Source of the DNA: Viola odorata
Lineage: Eukaryota > Streptophyta > Magnoliopsida > Malpighiales > Violaceae
Reading direction: 5' to 3'
DNA: 64,000 bases
Assembly (NCBI GenBank): GCA_963691705.1
Contig: OY829542.1
Coordinates: 58,490,427 to 58,554,426, forward strand
The notes beneath the pieces were generated by a model. The model did no database searches. It had not been told where the DNA came from and saw only the letters and a list, made by a program, of their open reading frames with translations. Of the stretch, positions 34,500 to 46,283 are shown in pieces. How positions within the stretch are numbered: position 1 is the first letter of the stretch; each line of letters opens with the position of its first letter. Both the position numbers and the translations under genes were made by a program.

Positions 34500-35439
34500 T
34501 TAAAATTTCAGTTCTTCGCTGTACCAACATACATACATCATAGAGTACTTCTCGTTGTTGCCAACGTCGTTTATGACACCTAAATAATTTTCAGTATGAT
34601 AAATAACGACCTTACAATTTCCAAAAGCTTCCATTTCAATCCTTAACTTTTTAAATTTGCAAAATCAATCTTTATTTTCTAAAAATTGCAATTTACCGGT
34701 TTCGTGATTAAAAAATTAAAAGATCTATAAAAAATTGAAAAGATTATAAAAAGTGGAAGAAAATATAGTCTATATAAAAAAATGTTTACTTTTCTTTTGA
34801 AATTTCTTTCGATTTTTTCATTTCTTTTTTTCAGTCACACCACTCTATCATACTATTAGTTATGTTTTTCTACGTTAATAATATTTTATATTTTATTAAT
34901 TTTTTATCACTAAAATGAAAAATAAATACAATAAATTATAAAATTTAACATTACCCTATTGATTCTTTTTTATTTCTCATTCCGCTAAAAAAACAAAAAA
35001 AATGCCCTTCTATTTTTTTTTAATCTATCATAATAATTCTTAGTGTTTTATAAATTATAATAATTTATTATATTTAGTCATTATGTTTTTAGATTGGTAC
35101 GCGAAAAGTAAATGTTATTAATTTTATATTAATCTAATAAATTATCTAAAAATATGAAAACTTAAAAATTAGTACATTAAAATTAAAATTCTACGTTAAT
35201 TTATTTTTTTTTGGCGAAAAATGAGATATGAATAAGATTAAACGGTGACGTTTAATAACGAGAGAAAAAAAAATCGTTATAGTTCTAATCTCAACTTTTT
35301 AAACGGATAATAAAAGTAAAAAATATAAAAAATTATGAAATTTAGAAGCTCTTAGAAAACTAGGCAATCTAATCTTTTTTGTTGAGTTCATATCTACTAG
35401 TGTTCAACTGTTCATAAGTTTCTATAATATTCACAGAGG
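34500..35439. other. Divergent promoter region, GluRS-PPR fusion and aminoacylase
   Basis: AT-rich, non-coding. Before the MULE inserted, this ~950 bp separated the fusion gene (leftward) from the aminoacylase-1 start (rightward), and it probably holds the original promoters of both. The stretch around 35395-35439 is then the former aminoacylase leader. Confidence 0.5.
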
Positions 35440-35448
35440 AAATGGAAA

Positions 35449-35885
35449 GGGAAAATGCCAAAAACGGTACCTGTACGTTGGGCTATCGACTAATTTGGCA
35501 CCTCTACCTTTTTTTGGTTTTAAAAGGTACTCGTACGCAACTAATTGATCACATTTGGTACCTGCGGCCGTTTCCGTCACCAATCTGCCGTTATCTTGTC
35601 TACGTGGCATGCCACGTCATCCATTTAGACTGACATCGCTGACATGGCACGCCACGTAGACGGATCCGACCCGAATCGTTTGTGGGTGGGTCGGGTAGGA
35701 TTAAAAGAACAGCAAACGACGTCGTTTGCATTGTTCCCATCTAAGTGAAAACCCGCGTCAATTTTTTTCCCATCTCCCTCATTCATCCAACACTTCCCTT
35801 CTCTCAAACCAACCTAACCCTAAATTCCCCCATCAAAATCCACGCTTTCCTTCCTTTTAAGTCGCCACTCTCCCAATCGTGAGGT
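35449..35885 (+). repeat. MULE left terminal inverted repeat
   Basis: Starts GGGAAAATGCCAAAAACGG and ends ...CAATCGTGAGGT. It contains an internal palindromic zone near 35600-35660 (TCTACGTGGCATGCCACGT facing ACATGGCACGCCACGTAGA) and a GC-rich stretch with AACGACGTCGTT. Both TIRs therefore carry the same 60-residue open frame, which is not evidence of a gene. Confidence 0.95.
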
Positions 35886-36440
35886 CGCAGTGCAAGACGG
35901 AGGAGGTGGAGCCTGGGAAGTTTAATCGGAAGTGCGAGAAGACGGAAGAGGTCCTCCGCGACTGTCTCGGAAAGTAAATAAACTAAATCCCTTATCTTGC
36001 CTTTTTCCTATCGTCTGAGATTGTTCTTTTTTTCCTGTTTGTTTACCGGGAAACTGGGTGTAATGTTATGCAATTTCATGTTTTTGTTGTTTTTTTTGGT
36101 TTGTGATGTGGTTCTCTGTTCAATTAGGGTGAATGCAATTTGTTTTTGTTTGTTTTTTTTGGAAGGAGTAGATGATAGGATGAATGCAATTTGTGAGGTT
36201 ATAACACTAGTATGACTATCAATTTGGTTTGGGGACAACATTTAATAGGTTGGATGTGAAAAGTTTGGGGAATTGACCCTGTTATCATGACTTGTAGGAG
36301 CTGCGAACCTAATAGTAAGATGCTGACATGATTTGAGCTTTTTGTGAAGGTTGCTTCCATTTGGATGTCGACATGACTTATAGGGAATTGACCCTGTTAT
36401 CATGACTGTTGTGTTCCTTGTAATTTCTTTTAAATTTAGG

Positions 36441-36947
36441 ATGTCGACAAATTCTTCATCATCGATTTGTAGTAGTCAACGTCGTGAACATAGACGTAGT
36501 GGAGTGTTGACGTCGCTTGGGAAACAAAAGCCAACACTAGATTACGAGCCTCCAATATATTGTAAGTGTGGATATGTTGCAGCAAGGTGGATATCATGGA
36601 CGGACAAACATCCAGGTATGCGATTTTACAAGTGTGCTGGGTTTGATGGACATGGTGGTTGTGGATTCTACAAATGGCATGATGAACCAGTAACAGGTTG
36701 GGTTCGTGAAGTGATAATAGAGTTGAAGAATCGGGAGAAAGAAATGGCTGAAAGAATGGCCGATTTTGAAGCAAAGAATGATGACTATAGGTCTAATGTA
36801 AGCAATGTTGTTGATACTGAGATCAAGTGTGTGCTAGATGAGGTTAGGTCTGTTAGAGTAGTAGTCAATCAAACAATTAGGCTACTGAAAATGATATTGA
36901 TAGTTATAGTTTGTGCTATTGTGTGGTTTAGTATTAGTAGGGTATGA
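36441..36947 (+). CDS. MULE-borne GRF-type zinc-finger protein with C-terminal membrane segment
   Basis: A 168-residue frame whose ATG lies just after a splice-acceptor-like TTTAG (36438-36439); a donor-like GTAAATAA near 35973 suggests a 5' leader intron that begins inside the element. The N-terminus is Ser/Arg rich. Residues ~40-90 form a GRF zinc finger: YCKCGY, then GMRFYKC and GCGFYKWHD, giving the C-C-C-C set with Arg-Phe-Tyr. A charged helical segment with ELKNREKEMAERM follows (likely coiled coil), and the protein ends in a hydrophobic helix, MILIVIVCAIVWFSI. GRF fingers in other proteins bind single-stranded nucleic acid. In this convergent position it may be an accessory protein comparable to mudrB, but no homology to MURB is visible, and its role is unknown. 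Confidence 0.8.
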   Translation: MSTNSSSSICSSQRREHRRSGVLTSLGKQKPTLDYEPPIYCKCGYVAARWISWTDKHPGMRFYKCAGFDGHGGCGFYKWHDEPVTGWVREVIIELKNREKEMAERMADFEAKNDDYRSNVSNVVDTEIKCVLDEVRSVRVVVNQTIRLLKMILIVIVCAIVWFSISRV

Positions 36948-37470
36948 TTTTCAATGTATTTGTTGTATTTAAAGACAATGTTATATTTATGTTGTTGAGG
37001 CATTCGCTGCTGTCCAGTAATTCAAGCATATGACCTTGCAATTCTTCACATTTTAATGGATGCTTTCAACATTATGATATTTCTTTACTCTATTTTGCTT
37101 CCCTCTCGTATAAGAGAGTAACACTGCTATATGTAACTAGGAGAATAAAGTTGCCACTCAACCTTTGGCTTATGGCATTTTAATTTAGCTGCTAGCATAT
37201 TGAAAACATCAAATTTTTAAGACATAAACACAAACCGTGGCTATTTTTAACACATTGAAAACTACAAAATAAATTTACCACGGCTATATGTGCTACTAAA
37301 CATAATATTAATGACATGTAAAAACACACAACCTTATATAAAATAAGTCAATCCTTAAACAATTATTAAACACATTGACGGAAAATTCCAAACGCATTCA
37401 AGGACCGGATACGAACGCATCAATTTTTGACAATACTTAGATACAAACTTCAATAATTCGTAAACACATT
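36948..37470. other. Convergent spacer inside the MULE
   Basis: About 520 bases of AT-rich non-coding DNA between the stops of the two convergent MULE genes. It should contain both 3' UTRs; I see no clear terminator structure. Confidence 0.6.
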
Positions 37471-40400
37471 CTATTGTCTAGAAGTTGCAGCTGCACCAGA
37501 TGCTAGCCGTTTGGCTTTGCTCTTGCTTCTTACAGGGACATCAATGACCCTTTGTCGAGGAGTATTAGGCTGCAAAGTATGAACATTTAGCCAAAAAATG
37601 AGTCTACATGTACGTTATACCAAATTACACCAAAATAGGAATCGGAACCTCACTCACATCATAACAGGTCCATCCCGATGCTGCAACAAAACAGCCCAAA
37701 CCGCTTGGAACCTTACCCTTTCTTCTGTCAGACTTCTTCCTCCCTGTAGAAGTGCCACACGTTTGTCGTAGTTCTTGCAACAGAACTTGAGTTCTGTGTG
37801 CAGCAGGTAAGGGAACGGGTGCTGGTTGTGAAGCTGGTTGTGAAGCTGGTTGTGAAGCTGATTGTGAAGCTGATAGTTGCGAGTCTGGTGTAATAAATCG
37901 CTGCAATTTTTTATCCATATGGTCACACATTAAAAGCAAGAAAAAGTATCATATAAGGAGAGTAAAAATGAAAAATAACAAAAAACAACCTTGCTGGTAG
38001 GATTGAGTACACAGGTGTTTTTTCGGTGGCCTTCCATTTTGCAAAATGAGCAAACAGTTCTCCTTCTTTGCACTATATTGTTCTGATCCGCTATCTGCAC
38101 TTATAATGTTAGGTTACTAATTACTAATTACCAATAGTTATAATTTTCACTCATTAAGAAGAGAAAATATGTGATTAAATAGAAAGAATATGTACTTCAT
38201 TAGTGCTAGCAGCTTCAGCAGCCTCCACATGTGCTCCAGCAGCCTGCATATCTACTCCATCAGCCTCCACATGTGCTCCAGCAGCCTGCATATCTGCTCC
38301 AGCAGCCTGCATCTCATTATCCATAGGCGCTCCACCAGCCTGCATATCTGATCCACTAGCCTGCATATCATCATCCACTGGTTATAATTGCATCATCTAA
38401 ATATACCCATAATTACACAATTTTTTTTTTACCTTAGCTGGGCAAGTGTTGGATATGTGTCCATATTGCCGGCAGAATGTGCACGACATCTTCCTTCCCT
38501 TTCTGCTCATTTTCGTCCCACCAATTGCCGGCTCCCAAGGTTCTCTTCTTCTTAATTTCTTTGGTCTTCCAGGAAATTTGGTAAAAGAAGGTGGCTTAAT
38601 TGGAGTAACAGCTAGCCTTGGCCAAAATCTCATACAATGCACAGGCTTGATTGGGTCCATATAAGCCATCTCAAACATCTCCTGAGTATACCACTTAGAA
38701 ACAAACCCTCTAACATCTAAAGTGTTTGTCTCATTTACAATCACACAAACTGCATGCGCACAAGGTATACCATTTAATTCCCACATCCTACATGTGCATG
38801 TAGATTTCTCCAAGCTAACAATCCAACTAGTATCCTCGTCTAGATGTACTTCAAACCCATCATCACCGTTACTATCCACATGATAGTTAAGACTTTCTTC
38901 AATGTTAGCATTGATTTTTTTCCATATGTTAGGCCCGAAGCCATCCTTGAACTTACCTACAAACACCTTCCTCTCTTTGAATCTCTTGAATACCAACTTC
39001 CTTATAGTCTCAAATAGCTTAACTATACTTTTATACCTAGACTCAATGATTAAGCTATTGAATGACTCACTCATGTTGTTATCAACTATATCAGAACAAG
39101 GAGAGGTATCTTGAAATGCTTTACACCAAAGAGTGGGAGACACCTCCAAAAAATCATTCATCGCAATTGTGGACATACCTCCTAAAATTTCAAGCTCATC
39201 AAGGAATTCATCGGGAGTGGATGCTTTGCAAGTCACCCAAAATTGACGATGAAGATCATCACTGCAATGTTGTTTCCTCCATTTTGCAAAGATGTGCCTA
39301 GCACATCTTCGATGAACTGCTGATGGCATCAATTCACCAATTGCTAAAATCAATCCCTACAATTGAGAGGAAAACGAGTCAACAAGTAATATATAGGTGA
39401 ATGTAACAAATTATTAATGCAAATTGAACAAGGAATGAAGTACCTTCTGTTGGTCTGACATAAATGTGTATCCTCCTCCTCGCGCGATATTAGGGGCACC
39501 ATCTGAAGCATACACGTAGTTCCCAGCAGCAATATCCAAATCTACCATTAACAATTCAAGAAACCATTTCCAGGTTTCTTTGTCTTCATAACCCACAACA
39601 GCCCATGCTATTGGGTAGATCTGGTCATTGGCATCCCTACCTATTGCAGTAAGAATTTCACCTTTAAATGGTCCTTTAAGAAAGCAACCATCTACCCCTA
39701 TAATCTTCCTGCAAGCGGTATTAAATCCCTTCCTAACACCAGCGAAGCACACGTACATCCTCTTGAATACACCATCTGGTGCCTCTAAAACCACAGTACT
39801 CCCAGGATTACTTCTATTTAGTTCTGCCACGTAATCCTCCAACCTAGCAAACTCTTTCAAAGGATCACCGATATAATGCTCAATCACCTTCATCTTAGCA
39901 TGCCTGCACAGTCCTTTAGACACACTAATCTTTGTTTGATCCTTGAAATGATCTCTCATTTCAACTAGGGTAAGCTTCAAGGTAAGTCTCCTAAGGCGAT
40001 GAATGAACCAATCGGCCAAAATCTTGTAATTCAGACAAGATATGTGGTGCTGTTTTTGGCAACTGTGCTGTCCAAAATATGTCTTCACCATCCATTGCCT
40101 ACTCCTACCATCAATTGAGCACAAAATTCTCCACTCACACTCACTCTGCTTACAAACAGCCCTGCACCTTTTTTTCTCATTCTGAATGAATCTCACATCT
40201 CTCCTAAAGTGTATTGCATGGCTAATCACAACTTTCATAAACACACTCTTATTTGGAAAGACCATACAAACAGCAAATTGAGGAATTTGTTCACCTTGTT
40301 TGAACCGAGGCCGGGTATGTTTAATTCTCACTGCATGTTCAGCCTCACTCCCACTACTTGATGTCAAGAAACTGTCTTCTGACCCGCTATCAAAAGACGC

Positions 40401-41192
40401 ATCATTGCTCTCCTCAGCAACTTCAGCTTCAGTAGGTTGTACATGTGCTCTTTTTCTCATTTCCCTCCTTAACTCTTCCACAAACTCTTCATTCCCGCCA
40501 ATATTTCCCTCCTCTCTCTCCACCCGTGGGCCACCTACATCTCCCTCTTCTCTTTCCAACCGTGGTCCACTTACATCAACTTTCTTTTGTCTCCTACTTT
40601 TGAATTTTGTTTTCTTTTCCCGATGCGACAAAAACTCTTCCTCCTCATCAACAGACAAATAAGGACAATCTACCCAATAGTCATTTCCAACTTCATCATT
40701 ATCATCACACTCATAGTCAATATCTTGTAATTCAGACACATATCCATCATATTCATCACATTCAGCAATCACATTTTTTCCCTTATTAGACCCACTAGTC
40801 CCACCTAGTCTAACTCCATGGTCTGATATCCCAAGATTTTCACACAAGGTCTTGGGATTTTCGGCACCAAAATATGGATGTGTTACATCATTATGCTCAA
40901 CATATATATGCACTACATTATTCTCAAGAGCATATCTAATGAACCGCACAAATGAATTATCATCACAGAAACTATTCAAAGTTTCTCTTAATCCTGCTCC
41001 ATTAGAATGTTCATCATCATACCATACTTTACCTATGTTCTTATATCCAAATGCAGCACATCTTTCTAATATAGTAAAAAAAGATACCTTATCCGGATCA
41101 ATAATATCTTCAATCATTTTTCCACCAATATAGAACCACTGGCTAACTGTTCGGACTATTTTTCCCCCAATATGGAAAGTAAGATTTGTCAT
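37471..41192 (-). CDS. MuDR-like (MURA-type) transposase
   Basis: Six exons on minus (41192-39444, 39356-38433, 38360-38196, 38094-37990, 37900-37658, 37569-37471), all phase 0, encode about 1094 residues. The ATG follows directly on an acceptor (TGTGCAG|ATG). Visible parts in order: an N-terminal plant-mobile/PB1-like region, an acidic linker with repeated EREEGDVGG, the MuDR DNA-binding region (GEQIPQFAVCMVFPNKSVFM), and the MULE DDE domain (IGVDGCFLKGPFKGEILTAI, FMSDQQK|GLILAIGELMPS). A SWIM zinc finger follows (CTCRMWELNGIPCAHAV), then two zinc knuckles (CTFCRQYGHISNTC and CSFCKMEGHRKNTC), a Gln/Ser/Pro repeat and a basic tail RSKSKAKR, a likely nuclear signal. Exon 3 (an Ala-rich repeat) has the least certain left boundary. 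The rest is intact, so the enzyme is probably active. Confidence 0.88.
38203..38355 (-). repeat. Short tandem repeat in the transposase gene (MQAAGAD-type)
   Basis: Units of 18 to 21 bases based on CAGCCTGCATATCTGCTC repeat about eight times with variation, coding for D-M-Q-A-A-G-A and H-V-E-A-D-G-V type heptads between the two zinc knuckles. A second repeat of about 12 bases (GTTGTGAAGCTG) at 37826-37875 codes for SASQ/PASQ units. Confidence 0.8.
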
Positions 41193-41751
41193 CTGCACAT
41201 ACCAACAAACAAACACAAAAATAAAAGTCAATGGCCCGATTTTAAGAAAGCTATAAACAAATACACTAACGAGTACAAGTACCATTTAACAAAGCTATAA
41301 ACAAATACAAGTACCATTTTAAAAAATAGAACGTATAAGGCCCTACCACCAAGAATCGGAATCAAACAAATAGGGAAGCATGGACCACTAATTTAGAATA
41401 AAACATGGTGGACCCTTTTTGTAAAATGCATTTTCCCCTTCACATCCACTTCAAAGCAGACAACAGCACGACAATATTGAAAGCAACACACAACATTATT
41501 GTCGGCTTCTTCCACATCCAACATAAAAGAAAATAAACGGCAAAAAGGATATATTAGATTGCTATGGATTCACAAGCATTACTGTCGCTTCTTCCATTAA
41601 ACACACGGCATTAATGTCACGATCGATTGGAAGAGTGGAGATTTTAAAGGTGAAGACAAAGCATTACTGTCACGATTGATGGGGGAATTGCAAATAAATA
41701 TAACATAACTCGGATATAATAAAACAAATTGCAATAGAACAAATTGCTATT

Positions 41752-42188
41752 ACCTCACGATTGGGAGAGTGGCGACTTAAAAGGAAGGAAAGCGTGGATT
41801 TTGATGGGGGAATTTAGGGTTAGGTTGGTTTGAGAGAAGGGAAGTGTTGGATGAATGAGGGAGATGGGAAAAAAATTGACGCGGGTTTTCACTTAGATGG
41901 GAACAATGCAAACGACGTCGTTTGCTGTTCTTTTAATCCTACCCGACCCACCCACAAACGATTCGGGTCGGATCCGTCTACGTGGCGTGCCATGTCAGCG
42001 ATGTCAGTCTAAATGGATGACGTGGCATGCCACGTAGACAAGATAACGGCAGATTGGTGACGGAAACGGCCGCAGGTACCAAATGTGATCAATTAGTTGC
42101 GTACGAGTACCTTTTAAAACCAAAAAAAGGTAGAGGTGCCAAATTAGTCGATAGCCCAACGTACAGGTACCGTTTTTGGCATTTTCCC
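41752..42188 (-). repeat. MULE right terminal inverted repeat
   Basis: Inverted copy of 35449-35885, same length and without visible indels. Inside it, at about 41600-41690, a degenerate second copy of the inner TIR edge occurs (CACGATCGATTGGAAGAGTG and GATGGGGGAATT), suggesting an older internal duplication. Confidence 0.93.
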
Positions 42189-42190
42189 AA

Positions 42191-44574
42191 ATGGAAATGG
42201 AAATGGAAATGAAGAAACCATCCTCCTCTTTCTCTTCTCATCTCATCAGAAAATTCAAACCCATCTTGCTCCTCCTCGTCCTTCTTCTTACTACGGTGCA
42301 GCAAGTCTCAGTCGTTGAAGCAGACGACTCGTTCTCAACGTCTTCAATCCTATCAAGATTCCAGCAATACCTCCAAATCAACACTGCCCAACCCAATCCC
42401 CAATATCAAGAATCCACCGATTTTCTCCTATCAGAAGCCAAAGCCATCGGCGTCGAAGCCCAATCCATCGAATTCGTGAAAGGGAAGCCGGTTGTCCTCC
42501 TCAAATGGCCTGGCTCCGACCCAACTCTTCCTTCCATCCTCCTCAACTCCCACACCGATGTTGTCCCCGTCGAGCACCTCAAATGGGACTATCCTCCCTT
42601 TGGTGCTCACCTCGATTCGCAAGGCCGCATCTTTGCCAGGGGATCCCAGGACATGAAATGCGTTGGAATTCAGTATTTGGAAGCCCTTCGCCGCTTGAAG
42701 GCTTCTGGGTTCCGTCCTCTTCGCTCCATTTACCTCTCTTTTGTGCCTGATGAGGAAATCGGTGGCCATGATGGTGCTGAGAAGTTCGCGGACTCTGATA
42801 TCTTCAACACCATGAATGTTGGCATAGTCCTTGATGAAGGTAATGTCATGTTTTCCCTTTGTTAGTGTATACTTGCTTGTGTTTACTTTATCATGATGGT
42901 TATACTTATAATGAATGCTGAAGAGTTGGGTGAGAAAGTGTGTAATTGCTGATTGAGTTGATATTGCTACATTAGGGTTGGCCTCTCCAACTGAGAATTA
43001 CAGGATGTTTTATGCGGAGAGAAGTCCTCGGTGGCTGGTGATTAAGGCCACTGGCGCTCCAGGTCATGGTGCGAAGCTATATGACAATAGTGCCGTGGAG
43101 AATCTTTTGAAAAGCATCGAGAGTGTGAGGAGGTTTCGTGCTTCTCAGTTTGATCTGGTGAAGTCTGGTTCCAAGGCTGAAGGAGAGGTCATCTCGGTTA
43201 ACATGGTCTTTCTAAAGGCTGGCACCCCATCTCCAACCGTAACTACTAAAACCTTAACTAGAATTTTCAGTCTTCATATTAATTCTGTTTTTAGCTTATT
43301 TTCAATTTCAATACTCTTGCACCTGCAACAATACATACATTTTGTCCTCAAAATGGATGTATGTTGTGCACCACATCCTCATCCAAGTGTTTGCTACTCG
43401 TTGCATAGCTGTACCTCATCGTTCATCCTTTTCCTCCTTTTTGTCTCGCCTACCATATACATGTATTTCAGCCAACTTAACCTATTCTTCTTCTTTCTTT
43501 CCAGGGGTTTGTCATGAATTTGCAGCCATCGGAAGCAGAAGCAGGTTTTGATATTCGGGTTCCACCAACGGCTGATGCTGAGTCTCTGGACGGACGCATA
43601 GCAGTGGAATGGGCCCCTGCTTCGAGAAATATGACATTCCAGGTACTACTTGAAGTGTTGGGTATAAGCTAATTAGCTTGGGTGAATAGGTACTTGTTGA
43701 ACAAACATGGTATGAGAAAGGGCAAGTCTAATGTCAAATATGTGCTCCTTTTGATAATTTTCAATTTTCACTATTATATTTAATTATGTGGTCATGTATA
43801 GCACTTCAAAAGGAGTCTTCTACCTCTTTCAGTTGCTCTAATGTGTTTAATTCTTGGGCAGTTTAAGCAGAAGGGTTCTATATACAATAAGTTTGGGAAG
43901 CCAAGCCTTACAAAGACTGACTCTTCTAACCCATGGTGGGCCCTGCTTGAAGATGCTGTAAGAAAAGCTGGTGGAAAACTTGGTTCGCCGGAGATCTTTC
44001 CTGCTTCAACTGATGCTCGTTACTTCAGGAACCTAGGCATACCAGCAATTGGCTTTTCTCCTATGGCAAACACACCTATCCTTCTTCATGATCACAATGA
44101 GGTGATTTCCTTCTTTTCTCTCTATTATATTAGGCCCAATATTTCATTAGTTCCGGAATTGGTTGGCCAGGTATCTTTTAAGGTAACTGCAGATTTGATA
44201 TTTCCTTACTTAGGGTATAGCCAAGAGTGTGTTAAGTGACTGTAGGTGTGTGTGATCATGGTCATAAATGGGTTGTTTTTCCTGGTCCATCCTACTTCTT
44301 ACTGTCAATGTTTGTGTACTTACCAATCATATTCACCGCCACACGCATGTCATCCCGGCTACCTTTGCAGCTTACCCAAACTGTCATAGATTCACCATTA
44401 GAAGAAAATAAAAAACAACTATTCAGTGATTCAGTGTGCTTCTGTATTTGTACTTTGTTGCAGTTCCTGAACCAAGACGAGTACCTGAAAGGCATTGACA
44501 TGTATGAGTCAATTATTAGAGCTTATGCATCTTATGATCGTACAAGTAGTGAAGGCCACAAAGATGAGTTGTGA
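42191..44574 (+). CDS. ACY1: Aminoacylase-1-like M20 peptidase family protein
   Basis: Five exons, 42191-42839, 42976-43238, 43505-43642, 43862-44101 and 44464-44574, encode 466 residues. It starts M-E-M-E-M-E-M, with four in-frame ATGs, then has a secretory signal-like hydrophobic run (PILLLLVLLLTTV). M20 metal and catalytic motifs are visible: LLNSHTDVVPVE with the first His and catalytic Asp, FARGSQDMKCVGIQY with a bridging Asp, and SFVPDEEIGGHDG with the catalytic Glu pair. The C-terminal TDARYFRNLGIPAIGFSPM and LLHDHNE supply the last metal ligand. Aminoacylase-1 removes acyl groups from N-acylated amino acids; the leader suggests the secretory pathway. The first ATG lies inside the target duplication of the adjoining MULE, so the gene's own promoter is now 6.7 kb upstream and transcription may start in the TIR. 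The coding region itself is intact. Confidence 0.92.
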
Positions 44575-46030
44575 GGAAGCAGCGTTGATGTTCCCCATCC
44601 GTAAAGCCATATTCATGTAAGATTTTCACTTGTAAAATCATCATTGGCAAAAGAGCGAACTACTGGGGGTGAAAAGAAAGACAAAAGGCTACTTGGCACG
44701 TTGGTTCGGTACTACTACTCTGCTCAGGAGAATTAGAAGAAGACCTCGGCTGCTTATACATCTTTAGCTAGGTTGATGGGTTGTTAACCTAGGTGGTTAA
44801 TTAGTCTTTTAATTTAAATTTCATTTCATTTCACAGTCTCAGGTTTTAAAAACAAATCATTCGCATCGCTATTGCGCACAAAGATGAAATATCGGATTAC
44901 TCTATAATCAGTTATGTTGTAAGACACTTTTTAGTATTTTTGTTGTTGTTTGGTTTGTGCTGTCGTCATCTTATTGGTTTCTTTTTTATTTTTTTTACTA
45001 AAATATAAATTTATGAAGTATATTAAATAAATTTATAATATATTGTATACTTCATGCAACCAACTAAGATTAATAACGTCATGTGGCATGCAACTAACAA
45101 ATGTTACTAAAATATAGATTTGTATAATATGGTATCTAAAACATAACACTTTATTTAATTTGGTCTATAAAATAGTGTCGCTTTATTTAATTTGGTCTTT
45201 TTCTGTATTACTTGACATATAACTTATATGTTAAGAATTAGATTAAATAAATTTATATTTAAAGTATTGAACTTTAGGACCAAAATTTTATTCAACCTTT
45301 TAATTTAGGGCTTGTTTCCGATGCCAAGTCAATTTCTAGGCATCAATTCCTAACCAATAACGACCCTTTGATTAAATCATATGTTAAAATGATTTAATTT
45401 ACTTAAATATATATCTTTAAAATATAAAGTTATTTATTTATTTTGTATAAAATAGTTTTTTATACTTTTTTTTTAATTAAGGACTCGAGAATTTATTGGA
45501 TTCTCCTCCTATTGTGTAAGAAGCACCACTAAATTATAAGTTCGTTGACTCATTGATTGTCAGTATTTATGATTTACTTTAATCTAATATAGATTTTAAT
45601 TAATTTTATTCAACCGTAAAATAACATAAGTAGTTTATTTAGGTTATGCTACATTTTTCTTTAATTATCTATCTTTTTCTTATACTTTTTAGAGTTATGA
45701 AATGAAAATTTAAAATTATAGATTAAATTAAAGGATGTTATATATATTTTTTAGTTTTTAAATTATACAGGGTTTAATCTAAGGTTGTGAATCTCGTTCT
45801 AGTGAGCATTTCAATTTTGTCATTGGTATGAGATGATCAATCTTAGTCAAAATACCGATCTTGATTGACATCTCAGAATTTTATTTTATATATATATAAT
45901 TACATATAAATTTACAAATATTTAATATACTCATGATATATTTTAGAACTAGAATGAGATATATTATTTGTATGTATATTTGATCGATATGACTAATATG
46001 AACCAATATAAACCAAAATAGTATAAGATA
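44575..46030. other. Intergenic, AT-rich, no gene recognised
   Basis: Contains the aminoacylase 3' UTR and then strongly AT-rich DNA without coding signal. Confidence 0.5.
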
Positions 46031-46281
46031 CTCCCTCTGGTCCGAAATGTATGACTTCCTCGCATCCTAATATTCAGTAGGGAACGCATATCGAGGAGGT
46101 CGGATGACGCACTATTTGACCCCAAAAAATTCCGTACTTTTTTTCTAATTAACGTACTTCCGAGAAAAAATTCGGGGTAAAATTATCTCAAATAGTGACT
46201 GTTCCGGCCGTCTTAAGATACGTTCTGGAACAGTAAAAGCAAATGCTAAAACGTCATACATTTCGGACCGGAGGGAGGGAG
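46031..46281. mobile_element. Stowaway-like MITE, copy 2
   Basis: CTCCCTCTGGTCCGAAATGT at the left pairs with ACATTTCGGACCGGAGGGAG at the right, flanked by TA on both sides (46029-46030 and 46282-46283). The interior shares CCCCAAAAAATTCCGTA and a CGAGAAAAAATTCGG segment with the copy at 57870. The right end has an extra GGGA unit. It lies about 650 bases before the eIF3c start. Confidence 0.85.
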
Positions 46282-46283
46282 TA

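Larger units (their letters stand above)
35449..42188. mobile_element. Complete MuDR-like (MULE) transposon, 6740 bp
   Basis: The element is bounded by 437-bp TIRs (35449-35885 and 41752-42188), identical in every stretch I compared, and by a perfect 9-bp target duplication AAATGGAAA (35440-35448 and 42189-42197). It encodes a multi-exon transposase transcribed leftward from near the right TIR and a GRF-zinc-finger protein transcribed rightward from near the left TIR, so the two genes converge as mudrA and mudrB do in maize MuDR. Open frames are intact, so it is plausibly autonomous and recently inserted. It sits on the start codon of the aminoacylase gene. Confidence 0.95.

Noticed and set aside
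36008..36241. Minus-strand 77-codon frame in the MULE
   Set aside because: Low-complexity Lys/Asn/Gln sequence opposite a T-rich intron; no motif.
37826..37875. CRISPR-like or satellite array
   Set aside because: The short direct repeats are in frame in a transposase exon and have no unique spacers.
41830..42012. 60-residue open frame repeated at 35625-35807 and 41830-42012
   Set aside because: It is the same stretch of the two TIRs, read from opposite strands; no domain and no independent evidence of a gene.
42176..42190. Aminoacylase start five codons earlier
   Set aside because: The codon at 42176 is TTG inside the transposon TIR; the ATG at 42191 is the first.
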